From Flavobacteriaceae bacterium (GTDB lineage: Bacteria; Bacteroidota; Bacteroidia; Flavobacteriales; Flavobacteriaceae): a DNA stretch of 64,000 nt. Position numbers and translations under genes: made by a program. Position 1 is the first letter of the stretch. Each line of letters opens with the position of its first letter. The DNA is taken from NCBI GenBank assembly GCA_002691685.1, contig NZIQ01000086.1, positions 7,666 to 71,665 on the forward strand, written 5' to 3'. Below the pieces are notes generated by a model. The model made no database searches. It saw only the letters and a list, made by a program, of their open reading frames with translations, and was not told the DNA's origin. This document shows, in pieces, positions 51,678-60,904 of this stretch.

Positions 51678-53450
51678 ATGTCAACGATTACTAGATTATT
51701 CGACTTTATTTATCACCAAGAAAAAAACAGTCCTTTAGAAAAATGCCTTTCCACTAAATACAATGGTATATGGAAATCATTAAGCACAAATGAGGTCATT
51801 GACCACGCAAATGCCGTAAGCCGAGGGCTTATTAATATAGGAATCGAAGCCAACGATAAAGTTGCTCTTATCTCAATGTCTAACAGAACGGAGTGGACTA
51901 TTTTTGACATTGGAGCACTTCAGGTAGGAGCTCAAACTGTACCCATCTATCCTACTATATCTGAAGATGATTACGCATATATATTAAACCATAGCGAGTC
52001 TAAAATTGTTGTAGTTTCATGTCAAGAAGTTCTAGATAAAGTGCTAAAGGTCAGTAATGAGCTAAAGACAGTTAAGGAGATTTATAGCTTTGATCAACTA
52101 GAAAATTGCACACATTGGAGCGATATTCTAGAAAAAGGTAAAAATGTTGCAGAACAAGAAGAAGTTGAAAAAAGAAAAGCAGCGGTTGCCGAAGAAAGTT
52201 TAGCGACGATCATATACACCTCAGGTACTACCGGACGACCAAAAGGGGTAATGCTTTCTCATAGTAATATTGTACAAAATGTTCTTGCTGCAGAAGAGCG
52301 TGTTCCATTTGTAGATGGATCTCATGCGTTGAGTTTTCTTCCTTTATGTCACATTTTTGAACGGGTAATTTTATACATCTACCAATATTGTGGCGTAAGT
52401 GTTTATTACGGTGAAGGTTTAGATAAAATAAGTGAGAACATCAATGAGGTCAAACCGATGATCATGACGGTAGTACCAAGACTTCTAGAAAAAGTATACG
52501 ACAAGATTGTATCGAAAGGAAAAGACCTTACGGGAGTTAAGAAAAGTATATTTTTCTGGGCTGTTTCATTGGGATTGAGATACGAGCCTTACGGTCAAAA
52601 CGGATGGTGGTATGAAACAAAACTAAAACTAGCTCGAAAACTAATTTTTAGTAAGTGGCAACAGGCACTCGGAGGGAATTTAGACTTACTAGTTTCTGGA
52701 AGTGCTGCCCTTCAACCTAGATTAGCTCGAGTCTTTGGAGCCGCTGGAATTCCAATAATGGAAGGATACGGATTGACAGAGACTTCTCCTGTAATCAGTG
52801 TAAACGATGAGCGTAATCGAGGATGGAAAATTGGGACTGTTGGAAAAGTAATATCAGGTTTGGAAGTAAAAATTGCAGAAGACGGAGAGATTTTGTGCAA
52901 AGGACCAAACGTAATGATGGGCTATTATAAGGATCCGGAAAAAACAGCAGAAGCGATTACAGATGATTTCTTTCATACAGGAGATATTGGTAAAATTGAT
53001 TCAGAAGGTTTCTTGAGAATCACAGACCGTAAAAAAGAAATGTTCAAGACTTCTGGAGGAAAATATGTTGCACCTCAACTCCTTGAAAATAAGTGTAAAG
53101 AATCATTTTTTATTGAACAAATAATGGTTGTAGGAGATGGTGAGAAAATGCCAGCCGCACTCATTCAGCCTAACTTTGAATTTGTAACAGATTGGGCGGT
53201 CAAAAAAAGGATTTCAATTCCGAGCAACCCAGCTGAATTATCAAAAAACGCTGAAGTAATAAATAGAATCGCTGAAGAAATTGAAAAAGCCAATACATCT
53301 TTCGCCAAATGGGAAAAAATAAAACAGTTCAGATTAACTCCTGAGGTTTGGAGTATTGACCTGGGTCACCTCACACCTACCATGAAGTTAAAACGTAAAT
53401 TCATTAAAGAGCGTTATATCGACCTCTACAATGACATTTACAGCAAGTAA
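51678..53450 (+). CDS. AMP-dependent synthetase/ligase (long-chain acyl-CoA synthetase)
   Basis: 590 aa; IIYTSGTTGRPKGVMLSHSNI, EGYGLTETSPVISVN, FHTGDIGKIDSEGFLRITDRKKEMFKTSGGKYVAPQ. Confidence 0.94.
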   Translation: MSTITRLFDFIYHQEKNSPLEKCLSTKYNGIWKSLSTNEVIDHANAVSRGLINIGIEANDKVALISMSNRTEWTIFDIGALQVGAQTVPIYPTISEDDYAYILNHSESKIVVVSCQEVLDKVLKVSNELKTVKEIYSFDQLENCTHWSDILEKGKNVAEQEEVEKRKAAVAEESLATIIYTSGTTGRPKGVMLSHSNIVQNVLAAEERVPFVDGSHALSFLPLCHIFERVILYIYQYCGVSVYYGEGLDKISENINEVKPMIMTVVPRLLEKVYDKIVSKGKDLTGVKKSIFFWAVSLGLRYEPYGQNGWWYETKLKLARKLIFSKWQQALGGNLDLLVSGSAALQPRLARVFGAAGIPIMEGYGLTETSPVISVNDERNRGWKIGTVGKVISGLEVKIAEDGEILCKGPNVMMGYYKDPEKTAEAITDDFFHTGDIGKIDSEGFLRITDRKKEMFKTSGGKYVAPQLLENKCKESFFIEQIMVVGDGEKMPAALIQPNFEFVTDWAVKKRISIPSNPAELSKNAEVINRIAEEIEKANTSFAKWEKIKQFRLTPEVWSIDLGHLTPTMKLKRKFIKERYIDLYNDIYSK

Positions 53451-53546
53451 AATAATTATAGTCGTTCGATACCATTTAAAATCGAAGTAATCTAATGAAA
53501 TAATTAATGTAAAAGAGGTTTTGCCATTGATTGGATAATAAAGATA

Positions 53547-53584
53547 CCCCACTAGATAAAGCTGGGTATTAGTATCTAGTGGGG
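53547..53584. repeat. 12-bp perfect inverted repeat (hairpin) in intergenic region
   Basis: CCCCACTAGATA (53547-53558) / TATCTAGTGGGG (53573-53584), 14-nt loop. Confidence 0.85.
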
Positions 53585-53798
53585 GCAGAATAGTTTAAAC
53601 GGAAGTATTATTAAAATTGGTTAAGCACTTGAGAGCAATAAATTAGATAATATCTCACGTTCACTTCAAGTTATTCTTTTGTACTGTGTATTACTAATTT
53701 TGTTTAAGTTGATATAGGGCAGATTGGCCCGTTTAGACCTGTTTTATCTTTAAAAAAATAAACAAAACGATTAAATATGAGTCAAAATAGCCTGATTT

Positions 53799-54293
53799 TT
53801 AATTTGACGTATTCTGCGAAAACCATGAATGCTGACCAAAATGATTTTTTTTAACAGGAATTTGATTATCAAGATAATATTCTAATCCTTTTAATACATT
53901 TTTCAAATACTGTTCCAGTTTGGGTTTGATAATAAAGAGGTAAATGAAAGCGTACATATATTTGGGCACTTTGCTCGTTTTGTACGGATATATACTTATT
54001 GTCAAACTGCAACCTTCTCCATGATCCTGTAATTGCCACGCTACATTTGATTTTTTACCATTTTCTTTTCCAATCGAAAGTTCAAATCCAGAATTTGGAA
54101 TCCACTTATTGAATTCTCTAATGTATTCTAGACCATTTAAATAAATAATTTTGTCCTTTTTTTGTTCTGACCATATCATAACAGGGTTTCTCATACAAAA
54201 AGGGTGATACAGCTCTAATGCACTTTCTGAGGATACAACTTTCCAAACCCTAAACCTTGAATGATTTAGCATTATTTTATTCGAAACTTTCAC
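53799..54293 (-). CDS. SRPBCC-like hypothetical protein
   Basis: 164 aa; MKVSNKIMLNHSRFRVWKVVSSESALELYHPFC...IWSEQKKDKIIYLNGLEYIREFNKWIPNSGFELSI...VAWQLQDHGEGCSLTISIYPY resembles polyketide cyclase/SRPBCC folds. Confidence 0.6.
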   Translation of the reverse strand: MKVSNKIMLNHSRFRVWKVVSSESALELYHPFCMRNPVMIWSEQKKDKIIYLNGLEYIREFNKWIPNSGFELSIGKENGKKSNVAWQLQDHGEGCSLTISIYPYKTSKVPKYMYAFIYLFIIKPKLEQYLKNVLKGLEYYLDNQIPVKKNHFGQHSWFSQNTSN

Positions 54294-54333
54294 CTTATTC
54301 CCTCCTATTCCATAAGAATTATTAGTTCTTTAA

Positions 54334-54546
54334 TCATAAATGTGATTTAAAAACAATAAACATTTCTTTTGAATTTAAAAGTTCGGGCTTATCTTCTAAA
54401 AACTCTTCTAGCCAAATTCTCAACTCTAAAAGTTCATAAGGTAAAAGCTGCTTGATGGCTTTTTGTATTTCTTTGGTAAATAATTCATAACTAAAAGACA
54501 CCTTGGTTAAGATATTCTTAGTATACTCTAAATTTTTGTTCTCCAT
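54334..54546 (-). CDS. small hypothetical protein
   Basis: 70 aa ORF with plausible ATG start and helical composition (EYTKNILTKVSFSYELFTKEIQKAIKQLLPYELLELRIWLEEFL). Confidence 0.5.
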   Translation of the reverse strand: MENKNLEYTKNILTKVSFSYELFTKEIQKAIKQLLPYELLELRIWLEEFLEDKPELLNSKEMFIVFKSHL

Positions 54547-54986
54547 AATCTATAGTTAAGATTTTAAATAAGTTTAGTCAAGAGAAATTTATCACATCTT
54601 AGTGTAAGTAAAAAGAAAATAGTTAAGAAAAATAGATATTGTAAAATACAAGCTATTACATAATGGTTTTGATGAAATTTATACCTAATTATTACAATAA
54701 ATTGAATATTAAACAAGAACAAAATTTTTGTTTAACTTATTGAGTATTAATTAGTTGTTAATTGCGCATTAAATGATTCACGTTGTGCTGTTTAAAGTTA
54801 AACACTCGAATTAATCAAAACAATCAAAGAATGGCTTAGATGGCTCAGACAGTACACAAGATTATGTATTTTACGAGGTCATATAAGTACATTTAATAAG
54901 CTCTATTTTACATATAATTATCACAAAAACTTTGTACATTTTATATTGAAGATAAAAATACTATGCATGCATAATATTTTGTATAT

Positions 54987-55448
54987 TTGAATGTGTCAGA
55001 TACTAATCAAAATATTACTCTCGATCACGCGTTAAGGGCAACTTGGCAAAGTATTTCGAAAATGTACAACGAAATGGCAAAACCTTATGGCGTGACTATG
55101 GCTGTAGGGCTTACACTTTTAAATTTAGATCCTAAAAATGGTGTTTCTAGTACTGCGCTCGGCCCTATGATGGGAATGGAATCCACTTCGCTTTCTAGGC
55201 TTGTTAATAACCTCGAAGATTTAAACCTTATTGAGCGAAAACAAAATCCTGTAGATAAAAGAGGTGTACATATTCATCTGACCGCACTTGGTTTAGAAAA
55301 AAGAGACTTAATAAAAGAACACGTTTTAAATTTCAATCATCGCGTTACATCTAAATTGAGTACAGAAGACATAAAAGGCTATTTCAAAACCATAGAAATG
55401 CTCGAAAATGTGGCGTTACAAATAAAATCAACTCTAAATCCCGAATAA
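54987..55448 (+). CDS. MarR family transcriptional regulator
   Basis: 153 aa; ALRATWQSISKMYNEMAKPYGVTMAVGLTLLNLDPKNGVSSTALGPMMGMESTSLSRLVNNLEDLNLIERKQNPVDKRGVHIHLTALG; start codon uncertain (TTG 54987 or GTG 54993). Confidence 0.92.
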   Translation: MNVSDTNQNITLDHALRATWQSISKMYNEMAKPYGVTMAVGLTLLNLDPKNGVSSTALGPMMGMESTSLSRLVNNLEDLNLIERKQNPVDKRGVHIHLTALGLEKRDLIKEHVLNFNHRVTSKLSTEDIKGYFKTIEMLENVALQIKSTLNPE

Positions 55449-55450
55449 GA

Positions 55451-57865
55451 ATGAAAACAAAAAGACGGATTAAAAAGATAGCAGTCATAGGCTCTGGAAT
55501 AATGGGAAGTGGCATTGCTTGTCATTTTGCCAATATTGGCCTAGAAGTATTACTTTTAGATATCGTTCCTAAATCACTTAATGATAAAGAGGAAAAACAA
55601 GGATTAAATCTTTCTGACTCTAAAGTTCGAAATCGAATCGTACGGGAATCATTGGAGAAGGCAATTAAGTCTAAACCAGCTCCACTATATCACTCGAGCT
55701 TAAAAAGTCACATCAGTATAGGAAATTTAGAAGATGATTTACCTCAAATCGCAGATGTAGATTGGATTATAGAGGTAGTTGTAGAACGTCTGGACATCAA
55801 ACTTCAGGTTTTTGAGCAACTAGAAAACTATCGAAAACCGGGAACGTTGATAAGCACTAATACTTCTGGAATTCCGATACAACTCATGCTAAAGGGTCGC
55901 TCAGATGATTTCAAAAAATACTTTTGTGGAACACATTTTTTTAACCCTGCACGATATTTAAAATTATTTGAAATTATCCCGTCTGAGCATACTTCAGAAG
56001 AAGTGATTTCATTCTTTACGTTATTTGCAGATAAATTTTTAGGAAAAACACCAGTAGTCGCAAGAGATACTCCCGCATTCATTGGAAATCGAATAGGTAT
56101 TTTCAGTATCCAAAGTTTATTCCACACAGTGAAAAAGTTGGACATGAGTGTTGAAGATGTAGACAAACTCACTGGACCACTTATAGGACGTCCAAAATCA
56201 GCAACCTTCAGAACAGTTGATGTTGTTGGTTTGGACACCCTTGTTCATGTAGCTAATGGTATTAGTGAGCATTGTCCAAATGATGAACGTCACAGCGTTT
56301 TTGAGCTTCCTGCTTTTATCGAAACAATGATGGAGCATAAATGGTTGGGAAGTAAAACGGGCTCAGGTTTTTACAAAAAAACCAAGAATGAAGCCGGCAA
56401 GACAGAGATATTGTCCTTGGATCTTGACAGTCTCACCTACACTAGTCAGAAAAAATCCAAATTTACCATCCTAGAAAAAACTAAGGGAATAGACAATGTG
56501 ATTGACAGGTTCCCAATACTCATAAGTGATGACGATAAAGCGAGTCTATTCTACCGAAAAAGTCTTGGCGAACTCTTTGCTTATGTCTCTCACCGTGTTG
56601 GCGAAATTACAGATGCCCTTTACAAGATTGATGACGCTATGAAAGCAGGGTTTGGATGGCAACACGGACCTTTTCAAATATGGGACTCCATTGGTTTTCA
56701 AAAAGGAATCGAACTCATAGCAGAAGCAGAACAACAAGCTGCAGACTGGATCACATCAAAAGCAAAAGACGAGAATTCATTCACTTTTTATCAAATTAAA
56801 GAAGGTCTAACCTATTATTTTGATCAGCAAAGCGATGCGTTTGTCAAAAAACCAGGTGCTGATGCCTTTATCATTTTGGATAACGTAAGAGAAACTAAAA
56901 CCATTTTCACCAATAGTGAATGTGCTATTCAAGATTTAGGGGACGGAGTGCTTAATCTGGAATTCCAATCTAAAATGAACACCATTGGCGGTGATGTATT
57001 GGCTGGACTTAATAAGGCCATAGAAATCGCCGAAAAAGAATACGAGGGTTTAATCATTGGAAATCAAGGAGAAAATTATTCAGTGGGCGCCAATATTGGT
57101 ATGATTTTTATGATGGCTGTAGAGCAAGAATACGAAGAGCTTAATATGGCCATAAAATATTTTCAAGATACTGTTATGCGTATGCGTTATTCCTCTATTC
57201 CTACTGTAGTTGCTCCCCATGGACTCACCTTAGGTGGTGGATGTGAATTGAGTATGCATGCCGATTCTGTGGTTGCAGCAGCGGAGACCTACATAGGACT
57301 AGTCGAATTTGGTGTGGGCCTAATTCCAGGTGGAGCAGGATCAAAAGAAATGACATTAAGGGCTGCTTCGCATTTTAGAAAAAATGATGTTGAGCTCAAT
57401 GTACTGCAAGAGTATTTCATGAATATTGGCATGGCCAAAGTAGCGACTTCTGCTTATGAAGCTTTTGATATAGGTGTACTGCAACAACACAAAGATCTTG
57501 TCATAATAAATAAGGACCGACAAATTGCAGAAGCTAAAAAGAGAGTAATTAGTTTAGCCGAACAAGGTTACACACAACCCATTCAACGTAAAGACGTCAA
57601 AGTTCTTGGTAAGCAAGCCCTAGGAATGTTTTTAGTGGGAATTGATGGCATGCAAGCTGGAGGCTACATCAGTGAACACGACAAAAAGATTGCCTCCAAA
57701 CTGGCTTATGTAATGTCAGGAGGTGAGTTATCCTCATCTCAAACAGTAAGTGAACAATACCTATTAGATATAGAGCGAGAAGCTTTTCTATCCCTTTGTG
57801 GAGAAAGAAAAACCATCGAGCGTATTCAACACATGTTAAAAACCGGTAAACCCCTAAGAAATTAA
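55451..57865 (+). CDS. fadN: 3-hydroxyacyl-CoA dehydrogenase / enoyl-CoA hydratase fusion (FadN-type domain order)
   Basis: 804 aa; N-term IKKIAVIGSGIMGSGIACHFANIGLEVLLLD, GTHFFNPARYLKLFEIIPS; C-term hydratase-like GDVLAGLNKAIEIAEKEYEGLIIGNQGENYSVGANIG...HGLTLGGGCELSMHAD. Confidence 0.92.
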   Translation: MKTKRRIKKIAVIGSGIMGSGIACHFANIGLEVLLLDIVPKSLNDKEEKQGLNLSDSKVRNRIVRESLEKAIKSKPAPLYHSSLKSHISIGNLEDDLPQIADVDWIIEVVVERLDIKLQVFEQLENYRKPGTLISTNTSGIPIQLMLKGRSDDFKKYFCGTHFFNPARYLKLFEIIPSEHTSEEVISFFTLFADKFLGKTPVVARDTPAFIGNRIGIFSIQSLFHTVKKLDMSVEDVDKLTGPLIGRPKSATFRTVDVVGLDTLVHVANGISEHCPNDERHSVFELPAFIETMMEHKWLGSKTGSGFYKKTKNEAGKTEILSLDLDSLTYTSQKKSKFTILEKTKGIDNVIDRFPILISDDDKASLFYRKSLGELFAYVSHRVGEITDALYKIDDAMKAGFGWQHGPFQIWDSIGFQKGIELIAEAEQQAADWITSKAKDENSFTFYQIKEGLTYYFDQQSDAFVKKPGADAFIILDNVRETKTIFTNSECAIQDLGDGVLNLEFQSKMNTIGGDVLAGLNKAIEIAEKEYEGLIIGNQGENYSVGANIGMIFMMAVEQEYEELNMAIKYFQDTVMRMRYSSIPTVVAPHGLTLGGGCELSMHADSVVAAAETYIGLVEFGVGLIPGGAGSKEMTLRAASHFRKNDVELNVLQEYFMNIGMAKVATSAYEAFDIGVLQQHKDLVIINKDRQIAEAKKRVISLAEQGYTQPIQRKDVKVLGKQALGMFLVGIDGMQAGGYISEHDKKIASKLAYVMSGGELSSSQTVSEQYLLDIEREAFLSLCGERKTIERIQHMLKTGKPLRN

Positions 57866-57868
57866 ATT

Positions 57869-59059
57869 ATGCAAACTGCTTACATTGTAAAAGGATATAG
57901 AACGGCCGTAGGTAAAGCCCCAAAAGGTGTGTTCAGATTTAAAAGACCGGATGAACTCGCAGCAGAAACTATTGCCCATTTGGTTGCACAAATCCCAGAT
58001 TTAGACAAAAAACGAATTGATGATGTCATCGTAGGCAACGCGATGCCTGAGGCAGAACAAGGCTTAAACATCGCCCGTTTAATTTCACTCATGGGGCTTG
58101 AAACAGATGATGTTCCGGGGGTCACAGTAAATCGATATTGCGCATCAGGATTAGAGACAATTGCAATGGCTTCTGCTAAAATCAATGCTGGAATGGCCGA
58201 TTGTATCATTGCCGGTGGTGTTGAAAGTATGAGTTACATCCCCATGGGAGGATACAAACCCACACCAGACTACAAAGTAGCTGCTGCAGGTAAAGAAGAT
58301 TACTATTGGGGCATGGGATTAACCGCTGAAGAAGTCGCTAAAAAGTATGAAGTAAGTAGAGAAGAACAAGATCAGTTTTCTTTCGAATCACATCAAAAAG
58401 CACTTCGTGCAATTAAGGAGGATTACTTTAAAGATGAAATTGTTCCTATTCCCATTTCGAACACCTATGTCGATGAAAATGGAAAAAAACAATCCAAATC
58501 TTATACTGTGGAAAAAGATGAAGGACCACGAGCAGATACTTCTCTAGAAAAACTCTCTAGTCTAAGGCCCGTATTTGCTGCAAAAGGCAGTGTGACTGCT
58601 GGAAATTCTTCTCAAATGAGTGATGGAGCAGCTTTTGTAATGATCATGAGCGAACGCATGATTAAAGAATTAAACCTAGAACCTGTAGCGAGACTTGTCA
58701 GTTATGGAACTGCTGGGTTGGCACCAAAATTAATGGGTATGGGTCCCATTTATGCCATACCAAAAGCATTAGAACGCACTAACATGAATCTAAATCAAAT
58801 GGCGCTAATCGAACTAAATGAAGCCTTTGCTTCCCAATCATTAGCGGTAATTAAAGAGCTAGATATCGATCCTCAAAAGGTTAATCCAAATGGCGGAGCT
58901 ATAGCCTTAGGTCACCCTTTAGGTTGCACAGGAGCCAAACTTTCAGTCCAATTATTTAATGAGATGCGAAGACAATCCTTGCAAAACAAATACGGCTTAG
59001 TCACCATGTGCGTCGGAACAGGTCAAGGAGCTGCTGGAATTTTTGAATTTATATCCTAA
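57869..59059 (+). CDS. fadA: acetyl-CoA C-acyltransferase (thiolase)
   Basis: 396 aa; VTVNRYCASGLETIAMA, GGVESMSYIPMGG, NPNGGAIALGHPLGCTGAKL, MCVGTGQGAAGIFE. Confidence 0.95.
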   Translation: MQTAYIVKGYRTAVGKAPKGVFRFKRPDELAAETIAHLVAQIPDLDKKRIDDVIVGNAMPEAEQGLNIARLISLMGLETDDVPGVTVNRYCASGLETIAMASAKINAGMADCIIAGGVESMSYIPMGGYKPTPDYKVAAAGKEDYYWGMGLTAEEVAKKYEVSREEQDQFSFESHQKALRAIKEDYFKDEIVPIPISNTYVDENGKKQSKSYTVEKDEGPRADTSLEKLSSLRPVFAAKGSVTAGNSSQMSDGAAFVMIMSERMIKELNLEPVARLVSYGTAGLAPKLMGMGPIYAIPKALERTNMNLNQMALIELNEAFASQSLAVIKELDIDPQKVNPNGGAIALGHPLGCTGAKLSVQLFNEMRRQSLQNKYGLVTMCVGTGQGAAGIFEFIS

Positions 59060-59071
59060 ATCGTTTAATAA

Positions 59072-60880
59072 ATGAATACAGTTACAACAAGAACAAGAGG
59101 CGGACAGTTCATTGTCAAAGAAACTGACGCAGAAGATGTCTTTTCACTTGAAGATTTAAGTGAAGATCAAAGGATGATTCGAGAAAGCACACTCGAATTT
59201 GTAGAACGCGAATTATGGGCACATTGGGAACGCTTTGAAAAGAAAGATTACGCCTACACAGAAGAATGTATGCGAAAAGCTGGAGAATTAGGCTTATTGA
59301 GTGTTGCTGTTCCCGAAGCATACGGTGGTATGGGCATGGGTTTTGTAACTACTATGCTAGTATGTGATTACATTTCCGGAGCAACCGGATCTTTTAGCAC
59401 TGCCTTTGGAGCTCATACAGGAATAGGAACCATGCCGATTACGCTATACGGCAATGAGGCTCAAAAGCAAAAATACGTACCCAAACTAGCTTCAGGAGAA
59501 TGGTTTGGAGCCTATTGTTTAACTGAGCCTGGAGCAGGTTCAGACGCGAACTCAGGCAAAACAACAGCAGAGCTTTCTGATGACCAATCGCATTACCTGA
59601 TCAACGGACAAAAAATGTGGATTTCAAATGCCGGTTTTTGCAATTTATTTATCGTATTCGCTCGAATTGAAAACGACAAAAATATCACGGGTTTTATTGT
59701 TGAAAATAATCCCGAAAATGGCATCAAATTGGGAGAAGAAGAAAATAAATTAGGAATTCACTCCTCTTCTACCCGACAAGTTTTTTTCAGTAACACTAAA
59801 GTTCCTGTGGAAAATATGTTGTCAGACAGAGGAAATGGATTTAAAATTGCGATGAACGCGCTGAATGTGGGTCGTATAAAACTAGCAGCAGCTTGCCTTG
59901 AAGCTCAACGACGGATTATTAAAGAATCAGCGTCTTATGCCTCACAACGTGTTCAATTTGGCAAACCAATCATCGAATTTGAAGCAATTTCATCTAAACT
60001 AGCTGAAATGCTCATGTATTGCTATGTAGACGAATCTGCATCATACAGAGCAGCACGAGATATTGAATTGGGAATTGAAAATCGCATTGCACAAGGAAAG
60101 TCTCATCAAGAGGCAGAACTTAAAGGCGTAGAAGAATTTGTGGTCGAATGTTCAATATTAAAAGTAATCGTCTCTGAACACGTTCAATGCTGTGCCGATG
60201 AAGGTATCCAAATTTTTGGAGGAATGGGATTTAGTGCTGACACCCCTATGGAATCAGCTTGGAGAGATGCCAGAATATCAAGAATTTACGAGGGTACAAA
60301 CGAAATAAATCGAATGTTGGCTGTAGGAATGCTTATTAAAAAAGCACTTAAGGGGCATGTTGATCTTTTAGGTCCTGCAATGAATATTAAAGACGAGCTC
60401 ACCTCTATTCCGAATTTTGAAACCCTTGATTTCAGTGCTCCTTTATCGCAAGAAATGGACATCGTGAAAAGGCTAAAAAAGGTGTTTTTAATGGTCGCAG
60501 GTAGTGCAGTTGAAAAGTATGGTCAAGATTTAGAAGAACATCAATCCCTACTCATGAATGCTGCAGATATACTGAACGAAATATACATGGCGGAATCTGC
60601 ACTACTAAGAACTTTAAAGAACATTAAAAGAGGTAAACACAATCAAGATATACAAATAGCTCTATGCAAAATGTACGTCTATAAAGCTGTAGATATCATT
60701 ACAGCCAAAGCTAAAGAAGGAATCATTTCTTTTGCAGAAGGTGACATGCAAAAAATGTTATTAATGGGTTTAAAACGATTTACTAAATATCATCAGATGC
60801 CTAATATTATTGAATTGAGAAATAAAGTAGCCTCTTATATAAAAGAAAATTCGAAGTATCAATTTGATTCAATGTTTTAA
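59072..60880 (+). CDS. acyl-CoA dehydrogenase
   Basis: 602 aa; YCLTEPGAGSDANSGKTTAEL, QKMWISNAGFCNLFIVFARI, GIQIFGGMGFSADTPMESAWRDARISRIYEGTNEINRM. Confidence 0.95.
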   Translation: MNTVTTRTRGGQFIVKETDAEDVFSLEDLSEDQRMIRESTLEFVERELWAHWERFEKKDYAYTEECMRKAGELGLLSVAVPEAYGGMGMGFVTTMLVCDYISGATGSFSTAFGAHTGIGTMPITLYGNEAQKQKYVPKLASGEWFGAYCLTEPGAGSDANSGKTTAELSDDQSHYLINGQKMWISNAGFCNLFIVFARIENDKNITGFIVENNPENGIKLGEEENKLGIHSSSTRQVFFSNTKVPVENMLSDRGNGFKIAMNALNVGRIKLAAACLEAQRRIIKESASYASQRVQFGKPIIEFEAISSKLAEMLMYCYVDESASYRAARDIELGIENRIAQGKSHQEAELKGVEEFVVECSILKVIVSEHVQCCADEGIQIFGGMGFSADTPMESAWRDARISRIYEGTNEINRMLAVGMLIKKALKGHVDLLGPAMNIKDELTSIPNFETLDFSAPLSQEMDIVKRLKKVFLMVAGSAVEKYGQDLEEHQSLLMNAADILNEIYMAESALLRTLKNIKRGKHNQDIQIALCKMYVYKAVDIITAKAKEGIISFAEGDMQKMLLMGLKRFTKYHQMPNIIELRNKVASYIKENSKYQFDSMF

Positions 60881-60904
60881 CTTTATGAGCTTATTTATGT
60901 ACGA

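Noticed and set aside
55828-56238. 136-aa minus-strand ORF inside fadN
   Set aside because: Antisense shadow ORF in a well-supported coding region
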